The notes beneath the pieces were generated by a model, which worked only from the letters and a program-made list of their open reading frames with translations, did not search any database and was not told the DNA's origin. Shown piece by piece: positions 44,437-53,231 of a stretch of 64,000 bases of DNA. Numbering within the stretch: position 1 is the stretch's first letter; each line of letters starts with the position of its first letter. The stretch lies in NCBI RefSeq assembly GCF_036248275.1, contig NZ_CP109181.1, positions 6,882,001-6,946,000 of the forward strand. Direction: 5' to 3'. Position numbers and translations under genes: made by a program. The DNA is from Streptomyces sp. NBC_01716 (GTDB taxonomy: Bacteria > Actinomycetota > Actinomycetes > Streptomycetales > Streptomycetaceae).

Positions 44437-45969
44437 TCAGCGGCGGACGGCGTCCAGCGCGTCCACCACGCCGGCACCGTAGAAGCCGTTCTTCTGCTTG
44501 TTGCCCTCGCACACCGCGTCGACGATGCCGTCACCGTCGATGTCGTACGGGTTGGTGCACGACGTCGCGTCGGCCTGGACGTTCAGCAACGTCTTGACCA
44601 GCCACGGCGAGGCGTACGGGTGGGTCGACTTGATCAGCGCCGCGACACCCGCCACGTGCGGGGACGCCATCGACGTACCGCCCTTGTAGCCGAAGCCACC
44701 ACCGGGCAGCGTGCTCAGGATCAGACCGTTGACGGCGGGTGCCTCCGGGGTCTGGTACGCCGTCAGGTCGCCACCGGGAGCGGCGACGTCGACGGTCCCG
44801 AGACCGTAGTTGGAGTACGACGCCTTCAGGTTCTTCGCACCGGTCGCGGAGACCGTGACGACACCCGGCACCTGGGACGGAATGTCCAGGCACTCGGACG
44901 GGTCGATCACCCGGTCGGCCGGGGTGGTGTCGTTCGGGCTCGAACCGTCGTTGAGCTCGTCGGCGGCCAGGTCCATGTCGGAGTTGCCGGCGGCGGCGAC
45001 ATTGACGATGCCCTTGCCCTCGGCGTACCGGGTGGCCCGCGTGACGGCGTCGGCCAGGGCTTTCTGGTCCGGGTCGTCCTCGCAGTTGAACAGCCACGGG
45101 TCGGTGTAATAGCTGTTGTTCGTCACATCGACGCCGTGCTCGGCGGCCCAGACGAAGCCGCAGACGACGGCCTCGGTGTAGAAGAAGCCGTCGGGCTGGG
45201 ACACCTTGATGCCGGAGACCTTCACGCCCGGAGCGACGCCGGTGACACCGGTGCCGTTCTTGGCCGCGGCGATCGTGCCCGCGACGTGCGTGCCGTGGTC
45301 GCTCTCCCCGGGGCCCGGACGCCAGGCGCCGTCCGCCGTGTTGGGCGTGCCGCCCACACAGCTGACCGACGCGCGACGGTCGAAGTTCGGAGCGAGGTCG
45401 GGGTGGGTGTCGTCGACACCCGTGTCGATGACGCCGACGGTGACCTTGCTGCTGCCGAGCGACTTCTGGTGCGCCTTGTCCGCCTTGATGGCCGGCAGGT
45501 CCCACTGGAGGGGCTCCAGCGCGTCCTGGTCGGCGCCGGCCTTCGCCGTGGCGGCCTTCGCCTCCTTGGCGGACAGCGGCTGCTCGGCCTCGATGTCCGT
45601 GGTGGTCTGGGCCGTCAGCGGCTTCGTACGGGTGGCACCCGCCGAAGCGACGCCCCGGACCTTGCGGATCGCCGGGCCGAACTCCGGGTTCTGCGAGTGG
45701 ACGACGATGACGCCTATCTGGTCATAGGCGATCACCACGGTGCCACCGGCCTTGGTGATGGCTTTCTTCACCGACTTGACGGTGGAGTGCCCGCCGTTGG
45801 TGTTCACGACGTACGACAGCTTCGGGCCGTCCGCCGAGACAGCGGCCGGGACGTCGTCGGCCGGCGCCGCCGACGCGGACCCGGCCGGCAGGAAGCCGAG
45901 CGAGGCGATGAGCGCCAGACCGACGGGCAGAACCAGTGCGTGCCGCCGTCTGGATCTCAGATGAGCCAT
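44437..45969 (-). CDS. Secreted S8 family serine peptidase (subtilase)
   Basis: A 510-residue exported protease. The signal peptide has RSRRRH, a hydrophobic core and cleavage near SASAA. An inhibitor-I9-like propeptide follows, to about residue 150. Catalytic residues are D182 in VGVIDTGVDDTHPD, H225 in SDHGTHVAGT, N329 in VAAAGNS and S433 in GTSMASPHVA. The C-terminus has NPYDIDGDGIVDAVCEG, a loop similar to calcium-binding EF-hand or thrombospondin-type repeats. It likely degrades extracellular protein. It has a long leader region upstream. Confidence 0.92.
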   Translation of the reverse strand: MAHLRSRRRHALVLPVGLALIASLGFLPAGSASAAPADDVPAAVSADGPKLSYVVNTNGGHSTVKSVKKAITKAGGTVVIAYDQIGVIVVHSQNPEFGPAIRKVRGVASAGATRTKPLTAQTTTDIEAEQPLSAKEAKAATAKAGADQDALEPLQWDLPAIKADKAHQKSLGSSKVTVGVIDTGVDDTHPDLAPNFDRRASVSCVGGTPNTADGAWRPGPGESDHGTHVAGTIAAAKNGTGVTGVAPGVKVSGIKVSQPDGFFYTEAVVCGFVWAAEHGVDVTNNSYYTDPWLFNCEDDPDQKALADAVTRATRYAEGKGIVNVAAAGNSDMDLAADELNDGSSPNDTTPADRVIDPSECLDIPSQVPGVVTVSATGAKNLKASYSNYGLGTVDVAAPGGDLTAYQTPEAPAVNGLILSTLPGGGFGYKGGTSMASPHVAGVAALIKSTHPYASPWLVKTLLNVQADATSCTNPYDIDGDGIVDAVCEGNKQKNGFYGAGVVDALDAVRR

Positions 45970-46127
45970 GGGTTCTCCACATCATCCGTGAGGCCGCCCC
46001 TGCGCACAGCGCGCATGGGCGGGTACATGACGAGCGAAGCTATCGCTGATCATCCCTGCTCATCAATGATTTCGGGCAGAAAATCGCCGGTGTTGAACCA
46101 CTTCGCCGCGCTCTCCGTGCCGTTGTC

Positions 46128-46151
46128 AGGGGGTGGACAACATCACCCCCT
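46128..46151. promoter_or_regulatory. Inverted repeat upstream of the DUF485/acetate symporter operon
   Basis: AGGGGGTG (46128-46135) and CACCCCCT (46144-46151) form a perfect 8-bp inverted repeat with an 8-nt spacer, about 55 bp before the DUF485 start. It could be an operator or a hairpin in the 5' UTR. No -10 box was fixed. Confidence 0.35.
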
Positions 46152-46204
46152 CAGTGAGCGCCCCCTCGACCACCCCTACCGCACCTGCGTCACGAGGAGA
46201 TTCC

Positions 46205-46576
46205 GTGGCTACCGATGGACCGCCGCCGCCCAAGGGCAACTCGGACCCCAGCACCCCCGCCCAGCCCACGACAGCACAGTTCACAGAGGTCCAGGAGAGC
46301 GCCGAATTCGGTGAACTGCGCCGTACGTACCGCTCCTTCGCCTTCCCCCTGACCATCGCCTTCATCGCCTGGTACCTGCTGTACGTGCTGCTGTCCAACT
46401 ACGCCGGCGGCTTCATGGGCACGAAGCTCTTCGGCAACATCAACGTCGCCTTCGTCTTCGGCCTCGGTCAGTTCCTCACGACGTTCCTCATCGCCTGGTT
46501 CTACTCGAAGTACGCATCGCAGAAGCTCGACCCCAAGGGCGCGGCGATCAAGTCCCGTATGGAGGCCGACCTGTGA
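46205..46576 (+). CDS. DUF485 membrane protein, partner of acetate symporter
   Basis: A 123-residue protein with a Pro-rich N-terminus and two transmembrane helices (SFAFPLTIAFIAWYLLYVLLSNYA and VAFVFGLGQFLTTFLIAWFYSKYA). DUF485 (YjcH-like) genes are paired with actP in bacteria and are thought to help the symporter. It is coupled to the symporter gene by an overlap of four bases. Start GTG with GAGGAG. Confidence 0.88.
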   Translation: MATDGPPPPKGNSDPSTPAQPTTAQFTEVQESAEFGELRRTYRSFAFPLTIAFIAWYLLYVLLSNYAGGFMGTKLFGNINVAFVFGLGQFLTTFLIAWFYSKYASQKLDPKGAAIKSRMEADL

Positions 46577-48222
46577 GCCCGACCATCCAGCTGACCGAGG
46601 CCGCCGGAATCCAGCTGGCCGCCAACACCGACGCCAGCGAGCACCGGCCGCTGATCATCACGCTCTTCGCGCTGTTCGTCATCGCCACCCTCGTCATCAC
46701 CGTCTGGGCCGGCCGGCAGACCAAGAGCGCCGCCGACTTCTACGCGGGCGGACGCCAGTTCACCGCCTTCCAGAACGGCCTCGCCGTCTCCGGCGACTAC
46801 ATGTCCGCCGCCTCCTTCCTCGGTATCGCCGGCGCCATCGCCCTCTTCGGCTACGACGGCTTCCTCTACTCCATCGGCTTCCTGGTCGCCTGGCTCGTCG
46901 CGCTGCTGCTGGTCGCCGAACCGCTGCGCAACTCCGGCCGCTACACCATGGGCGACGTCCTCGCCTACCGGATGCGCCAGCGCCCCGTCCGTACGGCGGC
47001 GGGCGCCTCCACCATCGTCGTCTCGATCTTCTATCTGCTGGCCCAGATGGCCGGCGCGGGCGTGCTCGTCTCGCTGCTGCTCGGCATCACCAGCGACGCG
47101 GGCAAGATCCTGATCGTCGCCCTGGTCGGCATCCTGATGATCGTCTACGTCACCATCGGCGGGATGAAGGGCACCACCTGGGTCCAGATGGTCAAGGCCG
47201 TCCTGCTCATCGCGGGCACCCTGCTCATCACCTTCCTGGTGCTGCTCAAGTTCAACTTCAACGTCTCCGACCTGCTCGGCAGCGCCGCCTCCAACAGCGG
47301 CAAGGGCTCGGCCTTCCTGGAGCCCGGACTCAAGTACGGCCTCACGGAGACCTCGAAGCTCGACTTCATCTCGCTGGGCATCGCGCTCGTCCTCGGCACC
47401 GCCGGACTGCCGCACATCCTGATCCGCTTCTACACGGTGCCCACCGCCAAGGCGGCTCGTAAGTCCGTCAACTGGGCCATCGGCATCATCGGCGGCTTCT
47501 ACCTGATGACCATCGCCCTGGGCTTCGGCGCGGCGGCCCTGCTCACTCCGGAGGAGATCACCAGTTCCAACGCGGCGGGCAACACAGCGGCGCCACTGCT
47601 CGCGATGGAGATCGGCGGTGGCGGTGACTCCACCGGCGGCGCCATTCTGCTCGCCGTCATCTCCGCGGTCGCCTTCGCCACCATCCTCGCGGTCGTGGCC
47701 GGTCTGACGCTGGCGTCCTCGTCGTCGTTCGCGCACGACATCTACGCCAACGTCATCCGCCGGGGCAAGGCCACCGAGAAGGAGGAGGTGCGCGCGGCCC
47801 GCTACGCGACCGTCGCCATCGGCGTCGTCTCCATCGCGCTCGGCGCCCTCGCCCGCGACCTGAACGTCGCCGGTCTGGTGGCCCTCGCCTTCGCGGTCGC
47901 CGCCTCCGCCAACCTGCCGACGCTTCTCTACAGCCTTTTCTGGAAGCGGTTCAACACGGTCGGCGCGCTCTGGTCGATCTACGGCGGTCTGGCCTCGTCC
48001 GTCCTGCTGGTCCTGTTCTCGCCGGTCGTCTCCTCCAAGCCCTCCTCGATGTTCCCGGACGTGGACTTCGCCTTCTTCCCGCTGGAGAACCCCGGACTGA
48101 TCTCGATCCCGCTGGGCTTCCTGCTCGGCTGGCTCGCCTCGGTCCTCTCCAAGGAGGAGCCCGACGTCAAGAAGTACGCCGAGCTGGAGGTCAAGTCGCT
48201 CACCGGCACCGGGGCGCACTGA
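46573..48222 (+). CDS. actP: Cation/acetate symporter, SSS family
   Basis: A 549-residue sodium:solute symporter with about 13 hydrophobic helices. GGRQFTAFQNGLAVSGDYMSAASFLGIAGAIALFGYDGFLYSIGFLVAW is the ActP-type N-terminal signature, YTMGDVLAYRM and the LASSSSFAHDIYANVIRRGKA stretch further support it. It takes up acetate or other short monocarboxylates. Its partner is the DUF485 gene and a strong hairpin follows, so the pair is one transcript. Confidence 0.9.
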   Translation: MSPTIQLTEAAGIQLAANTDASEHRPLIITLFALFVIATLVITVWAGRQTKSAADFYAGGRQFTAFQNGLAVSGDYMSAASFLGIAGAIALFGYDGFLYSIGFLVAWLVALLLVAEPLRNSGRYTMGDVLAYRMRQRPVRTAAGASTIVVSIFYLLAQMAGAGVLVSLLLGITSDAGKILIVALVGILMIVYVTIGGMKGTTWVQMVKAVLLIAGTLLITFLVLLKFNFNVSDLLGSAASNSGKGSAFLEPGLKYGLTETSKLDFISLGIALVLGTAGLPHILIRFYTVPTAKAARKSVNWAIGIIGGFYLMTIALGFGAAALLTPEEITSSNAAGNTAAPLLAMEIGGGGDSTGGAILLAVISAVAFATILAVVAGLTLASSSSFAHDIYANVIRRGKATEKEEVRAARYATVAIGVVSIALGALARDLNVAGLVALAFAVAASANLPTLLYSLFWKRFNTVGALWSIYGGLASSVLLVLFSPVVSSKPSSMFPDVDFAFFPLENPGLISIPLGFLLGWLASVLSKEEPDVKKYAELEVKSLTGTGAH

Positions 48223-48278
48223 CCCGATCGGTCCACTGATCGATTCGCTGATCGAATTCAACCGAAGAGAGAGCCACG

Positions 48279-48318
48279 GGCGTGGCCGCGTCGTAGAGTC
48301 CTACGACGCGGCCACGCC
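48279..48318 (+). terminator. 18-bp perfect hairpin after the acetate symporter gene
   Basis: GGCGTGGCCGCGTCGTAG (48279-48296) pairs perfectly with CTACGACGCGGCCACGCC (48301-48318) around a 4-nt loop. Such a long perfect stem is unusual and should stop transcription even though the following tract (GCTCCTTG) is T-poor. It may also separate actP from the moaA gene at 48445. Confidence 0.75.
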
Positions 48319-48444
48319 GCTCCTTGTAGGAAACGGGCCCGGTGGATGTCAGAGGTCTGCCGTACGCTCGAAAGATCGGTCGCACACGAGACCGAGACGA
48401 CCGTCCCAGAGGTACCAGAGGCACCACGAGGAAGGGGGCTCACA

Positions 48445-49434
48445 GTGCTCATCGACACTTACGGCCGGGTGGCCACCGACCTGCGAGTCTCGCTCACCGA
48501 CAAGTGCAATCTCCGGTGTACGTACTGCATGCCGGAAGAGGGCCTGCAGTGGCTCGCCAAGCCCGATCTCCTCACCGACGACGAAATCGTCAGACTCGTT
48601 CGTATCGCCGTGACCCTGCTCGGCGTGCGCGACGTCCGCTTCACCGGCGGTGAGCCGCTGCTGAGGCCCGGTCTCGTCGGGATCGTCGAGCGGTGCGCCG
48701 CCCTCGCGCCCCGCCCCAAGATGTCGGTGACGACCAACGGCATCGGGCTCCAGCGCACGGCCGCGGCGCTCAAGACCGCCGGTCTCGACCGGGTGAACGT
48801 CTCGCTCGACACCCTGCGCCGCGACGTCTTCAAGACCCTCACCAGGCGCGACCGCCACCAGGACGTGCTCGACGGGCTGGCCGCCGCGCGCGCGGCGGGC
48901 CTGACCCCCGTCAAGGTCAACACCGTCCTGATGCCGGGGCTCAACGACGACGAGGCCCCCGAGCTGCTCGCCTGGGCCGTCGAGAACGGCTACGAGCTGC
49001 GCTTCATCGAGCAGATGCCCCTCGACGCCCAGCACGGCTGGAAGCGGGAGGGGATGATCACCGCGGGCGACATCCTCCAGTCGCTGCGCACCCGCTTCAC
49101 CCTCACCGAGGAGGGCGGCGAGGAGCGCGGGTCCGCCCCCGCCGAGCGCTGGATCGTGGACGGCGGGCCGCACCGGGTCGGTGTCATCGCCTCCGTCACC
49201 CGCCCGTTCTGCTCGGCCTGCGACCGCACCAGGCTCACCGCCGACGGTCAGGTGCGTACGTGTCTGTTCGCCCGTGAGGAGACCGATCTGCGCGCGGCCC
49301 TGCGCTCGGACGCCACCGACCAGGACATCGCGACGCTCTGGAAGCTGGCGATGTGGGGCAAGAAGGCGGGCTCCGGCCTGGACGACCCGCTGTTCCTCCA
49401 GCCCGACCGGCCCATGTCAGCCATCGGCGGGTGA
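48445..49434 (+). CDS. moaA: GTP 3',8-cyclase MoaA
   Basis: A 329-residue radical SAM enzyme that starts molybdenum cofactor synthesis by converting GTP to 3',8-cH2GTP. The N-terminal iron-sulphur motif is CNLRCTYC (C21, C25, C28) and the C-terminal cluster motif is FCSACDRTRLTADGQVRTC. The end, AIGG, carries the functional GG tail of MoaA. The GTG at 48445 has a GGAAGGGGG site; a longer in-frame start at 48346 is rejected. No other molybdopterin gene is near. Confidence 0.93.
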   Translation: MLIDTYGRVATDLRVSLTDKCNLRCTYCMPEEGLQWLAKPDLLTDDEIVRLVRIAVTLLGVRDVRFTGGEPLLRPGLVGIVERCAALAPRPKMSVTTNGIGLQRTAAALKTAGLDRVNVSLDTLRRDVFKTLTRRDRHQDVLDGLAAARAAGLTPVKVNTVLMPGLNDDEAPELLAWAVENGYELRFIEQMPLDAQHGWKREGMITAGDILQSLRTRFTLTEEGGEERGSAPAERWIVDGGPHRVGVIASVTRPFCSACDRTRLTADGQVRTCLFAREETDLRAALRSDATDQDIATLWKLAMWGKKAGSGLDDPLFLQPDRPMSAIGG

Positions 49435-49677
49435 GGTGTCGCGCTCCCACTCGGCCAGGGTCACGACGTCCTTGAGGAAGCCGCGGACACCGAGGAACGA
49501 CGACAGGTGTTCGCGGTGCTCCTCGCAGGCCAGCCAGGTCTTCCGGCGCTCGGGCGTGTGCAGCTTGGGGTTGTTCCAGGCCAGCACCCACACGGCGGAG
49601 GCGCGGCAGCCCTTGGCCGAACAGGCAGGTCCGCCGGGGGGTCCTTCGGAGGCGCCGGGAGAATCGAAGAGGTCCAC
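49417..49677 (-). CDS. Small Cys/His protein convergent with moaA
   Basis: An 86-residue protein with ACSAKGCRA and LACEEHREHLSSF, so a possible zinc site of two cysteines plus a cysteine and histidines. It is not similar to a family I can name. It overlaps the 3' end of moaA by 18 bp in the opposite direction. Conserved small proteins of this type occur in Streptomyces, and I recall an unreliable acetone carboxylase name for them. Function unknown. Confidence 0.65.
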   Translation of the reverse strand: MDLFDSPGASEGPPGGPACSAKGCRASAVWVLAWNNPKLHTPERRKTWLACEEHREHLSSFLGVRGFLKDVVTLAEWERDTSPADG

Positions 49678-49921
49678 GGCCTCAAGCCTAGAGCGTGACG
49701 GGGGCGCGACCGACAGCCGCTGACCCCGGGAGATACGCCCGAAGGAGACGCGCCCCGAAAAAGGCGACGCCGAGCAGCCACGGGGGGAGCTGCCCGGCGT
49801 CGGTCCGTCGCTCCGACGGGGGATGCGGAGCGCCTACAAAGTATGTCACGGGTAGCCGGGTCAGGTGCACCGGAACTTCATGATTGATCTGAGCTTTTCT
49901 TGAGCTTCGAGAGTGTTCGAG

Positions 49922-50296
49922 TCAACTCCGGCCGCGCGGGGGAGCCGGCTGTTCGAAGTCCGCGGACCGCGCGCCGGATTCCGCTCCACCCGGCACGGGC
50001 GCGGGAGCGATCATCGGCCGGGCCGGCGGAGGCAGATGGGTCGACGGCAGGGAACCGGCGTTCTCCCGGCCCCCGTTGGCGATCACCACGGCCACGTACG
50101 GCAGCAGGACACCGAGGACAAGGCACCCGATCGCCACATAACGCTCCACATTCCACAGAGCGACGGCCAGGATCACCGCGAGGGTGCGCACCAGCATGGA
50201 GATGACATAGCGCCGCTGTCTGCCGCGCACGTCCTCGTCGAGTCCCCGCCTCGCTCCCGTGATACGGAAAACCTCGGTGCTGCCCTGCTTCCGCAT
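49922..50296 (-). CDS. DUF3099 domain membrane protein
   Basis: A 124-residue protein that begins MRKQGSTEVFRITGARRGLDEDVRGRQRRYVISM, the usual start of Streptomyces DUF3099 proteins. Two hydrophobic helices (LVRTLAVILAVAL and YVAIGCLVLGVLLPYVAVVIA) and a Pro-rich C-terminus follow. Function unknown. The ATG at 50296 was chosen because an upstream extension to 50407 is Gly/Arg-rich and not of the family. The next minus-strand gene is tyrS, whose terminator lies between. Confidence 0.83.
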   Translation of the reverse strand: MRKQGSTEVFRITGARRGLDEDVRGRQRRYVISMLVRTLAVILAVALWNVERYVAIGCLVLGVLLPYVAVVIANGGRENAGSLPSTHLPPPARPMIAPAPVPGGAESGARSADFEQPAPPRGRS

Positions 50297-50425
50297 CACG
50301 GTCCACCATCCGATTCCCTCGCCGGCCGCTCCCAGTACCGGCCCCCGACCACGGTACGCCCGGCGTGCGCCTCCTACGAGAGGGGGTACCGCCTGATGGC
50401 GGCGCACCCCGTCCCCGCCCGAACA

Positions 50426-50465
50426 CGTACGGCCCGGTACGCGAGTGGGCGTACCGGGCCGTACG
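50426..50465. terminator. 17-bp perfect hairpin after tyrS
   Basis: CGTACGGCCCGGTACGC (50426-50442) pairs perfectly with GCGTACCGGGCCGTACG (50449-50465) around a 6-nt loop. It lies about 30 bp past the tyrS stop and should end its transcript. It is strong but T-poor. Confidence 0.75.
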
Positions 50466-50497
50466 GGGCTGCAGGGGTCGTAGCGGTGTCCCCCGGC

Positions 50498-51775
50498 TCA
50501 GGACGCCGTTTCCGCCGTGACCTCGACCGCGGCGAGGTTCTTCTTGCCCCGGCGCAGCACCAGCCAGCGCCCGTGCAGCAGCTCCCCGGCGTCCGGTACG
50601 GCTTCGGCGTCCGCGACCTTGACATTGTTCACGTACGCCCCGCCCTCCTTCACCGTGCGACGGGCCGCCGACTTGCTCGGCGCCAGCCCCACCTCGGTCA
50701 GCAGGTCCACCATCGGCGCCAGCTCCGCCACCCGCGCGTGCGGCACCTCTGACAGGGCCGCCGCCAGCGTCGCCGCGTCCAGCCCGGTCAGCTCACCCTG
50801 GCCGAACAGCGCCTTCGAAGCGGCGACCACACCGGCGCACTGCTCGGCGCCATGGACCAGCGTCGTCAGCTCCTCGGCCAGCGCCCGCTGCGCCGCACGG
50901 GCCTGCGGACGCTCCTCGGTCAGCTTCTCCAGCTCCTCGATCTCCGCGCGGGACTTGAAGCTGAAGATCCGCAGGAACTTGGAGACGTCCCGGTCGTCGG
51001 CGTTCAGCCAGAACTGGTAGAAGGCGTACGGCGTCGTCCGCTCGGGGTCCAGCCAGACCGTGCCGCTCTCCGTCTTGCCGAACTTGGTGCCGTCGGCCTT
51101 CGTGATCAGCGTGGTCGCCAGGGCGTGCACCGACGCCTCGGGCTCGACCCGGTGGATCAGATCCGTACCCGCCGTGAGATTGCCCCACTGGTCACTGCCG
51201 CCGGTCTGGAGCGTGCAGCCGTAGCGCCGGTACAGCTCCAGGAAGTCCATGCCCTGGAGGATCTGGTAGCTGAACTCGGTGTAGCTGATGCCCGCGTCGG
51301 AGTTCAGCCGCCGCGCGACCGCCTCCTTCGCGATCATCTTGTTGACCCGGAAGTACTTCCCGACGTCGCGCAGGAAGCTGATCGCCGACAGACCCGACGT
51401 CCAGTCCAGGTTGTTGACCATGGTCGCCGCGTGCGGACCCTCGAAGTCCAGGTAGCGCTCGATCTGCGCGCGCAGCCGCCCCACCCACTCGCCGACGACC
51501 TCGGGCTCGTTCAGGGTGCGCTCCGAGTTCGGCTTCGGGTCGCCGATCAGGCCCGTCGCCCCGCCGACCAGCCCCAGCGGACGGTTCCCCGCCTGCTGGA
51601 TCCGGCGCATCGTGAGGATCTGGACCAGATTCCCCAGATGCAGGCTGGGCGCGGTCGGGTCGAAGCCGCAATAGAACGTGACGGGGCCGTCCGCGAACGC
51701 CTTGCGCAATGCGTCCTCGTCGGTGGACAGGGCGATCAGCCCACGCCACCGCAGCTCGTCGACGATATCCGTCAC
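50498..51775 (-). CDS. tyrS: Tyrosyl-tRNA synthetase
   Basis: A 425-residue class I aminoacyl-tRNA synthetase of the bacterial TyrRS type. The HIGH-like motif is SLHLGNLVQ near residue 45, the KMSKS-like motif is TKFGKTESG near residue 230, and LQTGGSDQWGNLTAGTDLI is the tyrosine-binding block. The C-terminal S4-like domain ends SKSAARRTVKEGGAYVNNVKV. Length is standard. A GTG start follows GGAGA. A strong hairpin ends the gene and no T-box is visible upstream. Confidence 0.96.
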   Translation of the reverse strand: MTDIVDELRWRGLIALSTDEDALRKAFADGPVTFYCGFDPTAPSLHLGNLVQILTMRRIQQAGNRPLGLVGGATGLIGDPKPNSERTLNEPEVVGEWVGRLRAQIERYLDFEGPHAATMVNNLDWTSGLSAISFLRDVGKYFRVNKMIAKEAVARRLNSDAGISYTEFSYQILQGMDFLELYRRYGCTLQTGGSDQWGNLTAGTDLIHRVEPEASVHALATTLITKADGTKFGKTESGTVWLDPERTTPYAFYQFWLNADDRDVSKFLRIFSFKSRAEIEELEKLTEERPQARAAQRALAEELTTLVHGAEQCAGVVAASKALFGQGELTGLDAATLAAALSEVPHARVAELAPMVDLLTEVGLAPSKSAARRTVKEGGAYVNNVKVADAEAVPDAGELLHGRWLVLRRGKKNLAAVEVTAETAS

Positions 51776-51839
51776 GTGTCTCGCGTCTCCTTCGGTGTCA
51801 GGTCGGCCCGGCGTCCACGACGCCGGAACCCCTTCGAGG

Positions 51840-53231
51840 TTATACGCCCTGGCTGACCGAACTCATATTGAAATCAGGCACCCGGAGCGCGGGCATCGCG
51901 GCCCGCGTGAAGTAGTCGCCCCACTCGCGAGGCAGCGTCTTCTCCGTCCGGCCCGCCTCCGACGCGCGCGACAGCAGGTCCACCGGCGACTCGTTGAAGC
52001 GGAAGTTGTTCACCTCGCCGACGACCTCGCCGTTCTCGACCAGATAGACACCGTCGCGGGTCAGCCCCGTCAGCAGCAGCGTCGCCGGGTCGACCTCGCG
52101 GATGTACCACAGGCAGGTGAGCAGCAGCCCGCGCGTGGTGCCGGCGACCATCTCCGCCAGGGAACGCTCACCGCCGCCGTCCAGGACCAGATTGTCGACG
52201 GCCGGCGCGACCGGCAGCCCGGTCAGCTCCGCGCTGTGCCGGGTGGTGACCAGCCGGTCCAGCCTGCCGTCCCGTACCCAGTCCGTCGCGAGGAGCGGCA
52301 GACCGTTGTCGAACACCGACGAGTCGTCGCCCGACGCGTGCGCGATCACGAACGGCGCCGATTCCAGGCCCGGTTCGTTCGGATCGCTGCGCAGCGTCAG
52401 CGGCAGCCCGGCGAGGGTGTCGCCGACGCGGGTGCCGCCGCCGGGCTTGGAGAAGACCGTACGGCCCTCGGCGGCGTCCCGCGCGGACGACGACCACAGC
52501 TGGTAGATCAGCAGATCGGCCACCGCGGTCGGCGGCAGCAGCGTCTCGTAACGGCCCGCGGGCAGCTCGATGCGGCGCTCCGCCCAGACCAGCCGCCGCG
52601 CCAGCTCGGCGTCGAGCTCCGCCGGATCCACATCCCTGAAGTCACGCGTCGAGCGCCCCGCCCAGGCCGACCGCGAGCGGTCGGGGGACTTGGCGTTCAG
52701 CTCCAGCGTGCCGTTGGGCTGGTCGTGCCGGAGCCGTACCCCCGTGGACGTACCGAGATACGTCGAGGTCAGCTCGTGGTTCGCGAAGCCGTACAGCTCC
52801 CGGCCACCGGCCCTGGCCCGCGCGAAGGACTCACCGAGCGCCGGCGCGAAGTCCGCGAAGACCGCGGACGTCGTCTCGGCGGGCTCGTCGGTGAAGTCCT
52901 TCGACACCGGACCGGCGTCGACGAGCGGCCGGGCGTCCTCGGCGGGGCCCGCACCACGGGCGGCGGCCTCGGCGGCGCGCACCAGCGGCTCCAGCTCGTC
53001 CGCGGTGACGGCGGACCGCGACACCACACCGGAGGCGGTGCCCTCCCTGCCGTCGACGGTCGCGATGACGGTGAGCGTACGGCCCCGGGTAAGACCGTTC
53101 GTCGTCAGCGCGTTGCCCGCCCAGCGGAGGTTGGCCGTCGAGTGCTCGTCGGCGATGACCACGCAGCCGTCGGCGGTCGACAGGTCGAGCGCCCGCTCGA
53201 CGATCTCGTGCGGCTTGCTGCTCGTGCTCAT
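51840..53231 (-). CDS. tldE: TldE/PmbA family metallopeptidase subunit
   Basis: A 463-residue TldD/PmbA family protein of the TldE type, the partner lacking the metal site (no HExxxH). Its sequence begins VERALDLSTADGCVVIADEHSTANLRWAGNALTTNG and ends with the family pattern RGLLLTCLWYIREVDPATLLLTGLTRDGVYLVENGEVVGEVNNFRFNESP. With TldD it forms a heterodimer that degrades or trims peptides. The ATG has an AGGAGG site and overlaps the tldD stop (ATGA). Confidence 0.92.
   Translation of the reverse strand: MSTSSKPHEIVERALDLSTADGCVVIADEHSTANLRWAGNALTTNGLTRGRTLTVIATVDGREGTASGVVSRSAVTADELEPLVRAAEAAARGAGPAEDARPLVDAGPVSKDFTDEPAETTSAVFADFAPALGESFARARAGGRELYGFANHELTSTYLGTSTGVRLRHDQPNGTLELNAKSPDRSRSAWAGRSTRDFRDVDPAELDAELARRLVWAERRIELPAGRYETLLPPTAVADLLIYQLWSSSARDAAEGRTVFSKPGGGTRVGDTLAGLPLTLRSDPNEPGLESAPFVIAHASGDDSSVFDNGLPLLATDWVRDGRLDRLVTTRHSAELTGLPVAPAVDNLVLDGGGERSLAEMVAGTTRGLLLTCLWYIREVDPATLLLTGLTRDGVYLVENGEVVGEVNNFRFNESPVDLLSRASEAGRTEKTLPREWGDYFTRAAMPALRVPDFNMSSVSQGV

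Noticed and set aside
46501..48261. A 586-codon minus-strand ORF opposite the acetate symporter
   Set aside because: Composition (Gln/Gly/Asp/Arg repeats) is that of a high-GC antisense frame; the plus strand encodes a clear membrane transporter.
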